Assembly (NCBI GenBank): GCA_002349525.1 | Contig: DEDL01000017.1 | Coordinates: 62,307 to 84,883 of the forward strand | Direction of reading: 5' to 3' | DNA: 22,577 bases | Source of the DNA: Lachnoclostridium sp. UBA2905 | Lineage (GTDB): Bacteria > Bacillota > Clostridia > Lachnospirales > Lachnospiraceae | Shown: positions 22,292-22,577 of the stretch, piece after piece | How positions within the stretch are numbered: the stretch's first letter is position 1 | How the letters are laid out: every line of letters starts with the position of its first letter | Position numbers and translations under genes: made by a program | The notes under the pieces: model-generated | What the model was told of the DNA's origin: nothing | The model's database searches: none | The model's input: the letters and a program-made list of their open reading frames with translations, nothing else

Positions 22292-22375
22292 TTCAGGCAG
22301 GTCCCGGCCTGCCAGCCAAGCACCACGGTCTGACAGGTAATCCACCCGGATTCAATGATATTGGCAGTCCGCCTT
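22292..22375. other. GC-rich, structured intergenic segment, function unknown
   Basis: This stretch is visibly richer in G and C than all surrounding DNA. It holds a perfect hairpin GGCAGG/CCTGCC (22296-22301 with 22308-22313), ATCC/GGAT (22340-22343 with 22348-22351), and a long-range pair CTGCCA/TGGCAG (22309-22314 with 22362-22367) that competes with the first. No gene, rRNA or tRNA signature fits it. Confidence 0.4.
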
Positions 22376-22404
22376 GTTTCTGACTTATGAAAACCTATGA
22401 AAAT

Positions 22405-22463
22405 AAAACCGTACAGTCAAACCTTTACATCAAATGATGTGTGGGCTTTCCTGTACGGTTTTT
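22405..22463. terminator. intrinsic terminator downstream of the AEC gene
   Basis: AAAACCGTACAG (22405-22416) and CTGTACGGTTTT (22451-22462) form a 12-bp stem followed by T residues; a smaller ACATC/GATGT hairpin sits in the loop. A-rich sequence on the left lets it work in both directions. Confidence 0.85.
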
Positions 22464-22515
22464 CTATATAGCGTTCTCTTCTATTATATCTCTTATACCT
22501 CTTTATCTTTATAGC

Positions 22516-22542
22516 TTAATATCTCTTATCAGGTGATATTAA
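22516..22542. promoter_or_regulatory. 8-bp inverted repeat upstream of the next gene (candidate operator)
   Basis: TTAATATC (22516-22523) and GATATTAA (22535-22542) are a perfect inverted repeat with an 11-bp gap. It lies about 20 bp before the ribosome site at the window end. Confidence 0.4.
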
Positions 22543-22561
22543 ATGATTTTAAAATAACGGA

Positions 22562-22568
22562 GAAGGAG
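22562..22568 (+). promoter_or_regulatory. Shine-Dalgarno sequence of a gene starting beyond the window
   Basis: AAGGAGG at 22562-22568 is a full-strength ribosome site with nine bases to the window end and no suitable ATG before it, so a plus-strand gene most likely begins just outside. Confidence 0.6.
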
Positions 22569-22577
22569 GGATTTGAA

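Noticed and set aside
22154..22345. Minus-strand gene of 63 codons with a GC-rich start
   Set aside because: Most of it is antisense to the AEC gene, its start is a GTG without a ribosome site, and the residues match nothing recognised.

Overview
The window looks like a chromosomal stretch from a low-GC, Gram-positive anaerobe, most likely a member of Lachnospiraceae (Lachnospira/Roseburia/Butyrivibrio-like). The grounds are AT-rich DNA with strong GGAGG ribosome sites, lipoprotein-anchored solute-binding proteins, a SigK-family sigma factor, a two-gene nifS-nifU system, a secreted esterase with Big_2-type Ig repeats, and an intracellular GH43 enzyme. The placement is inferred from gene style; no rRNA or tRNA is present to confirm it.

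Layout. (1) 1-4756, all minus strand: the 5' part of a FliB-like Cys-rich protein cut by the window edge, a secreted alpha/beta-hydrolase (esterase) with two Big_2 repeats, a SigK-family sigma factor behind a structured leader, and a DEDDh exonuclease with a TTG start and its own structured leader. (2) 4938-8346, minus: a nifS-nifU iron-sulfur/sulfur-mobilisation operon with a clear promoter, and an NSS-family sodium symporter. (3) 8552-10834, plus: a complete polar-amino-acid ABC importer (lipoprotein, permease, ATPase) ending in a long bidirectional terminator. (4) 11064-15831, minus: a rhodanese-TtcA fusion, then a NarL-type response regulator preceded by two overlapping membrane sensor genes, one an intact histidine kinase and the other a degenerate, apparently catalytically dead relative. 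(5) 16037-17029, plus: a lone GH43 glycosidase. (6) 17140-21085, minus: a second polar-amino-acid ABC importer whose permease carries an unusual N-terminal ectodomain, followed by an EamA/DMT exporter and a small conserved-looking protein. (7) 21321-22286, plus: an AEC-family carrier, a GC-rich structured spacer, a terminator, and a Shine-Dalgarno sequence at the very end that announces a gene beyond the window.

Functional themes. Amino-acid transport dominates (two ABC importers, NSS, EamA, AEC). Sulfur chemistry is a second thread (NifS/NifU and the rhodanese-TtcA tRNA thiolase), and plant-polymer use a third (esterase, GH43). No phage, CRISPR, defence island, transposase or complete mobile element was seen.

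The best candidates for something undescribed are these: a 46-nt hairpin repeat present twice, each copy abutting an intrinsic terminator and one overlapping the sigK leader; the sigK and exonuclease leaders, which can form mutually exclusive stems; the kinase/pseudo-kinase/response-regulator triplet; and a GH43 gene whose only visible ribosome-binding site lies downstream of its only ATG.
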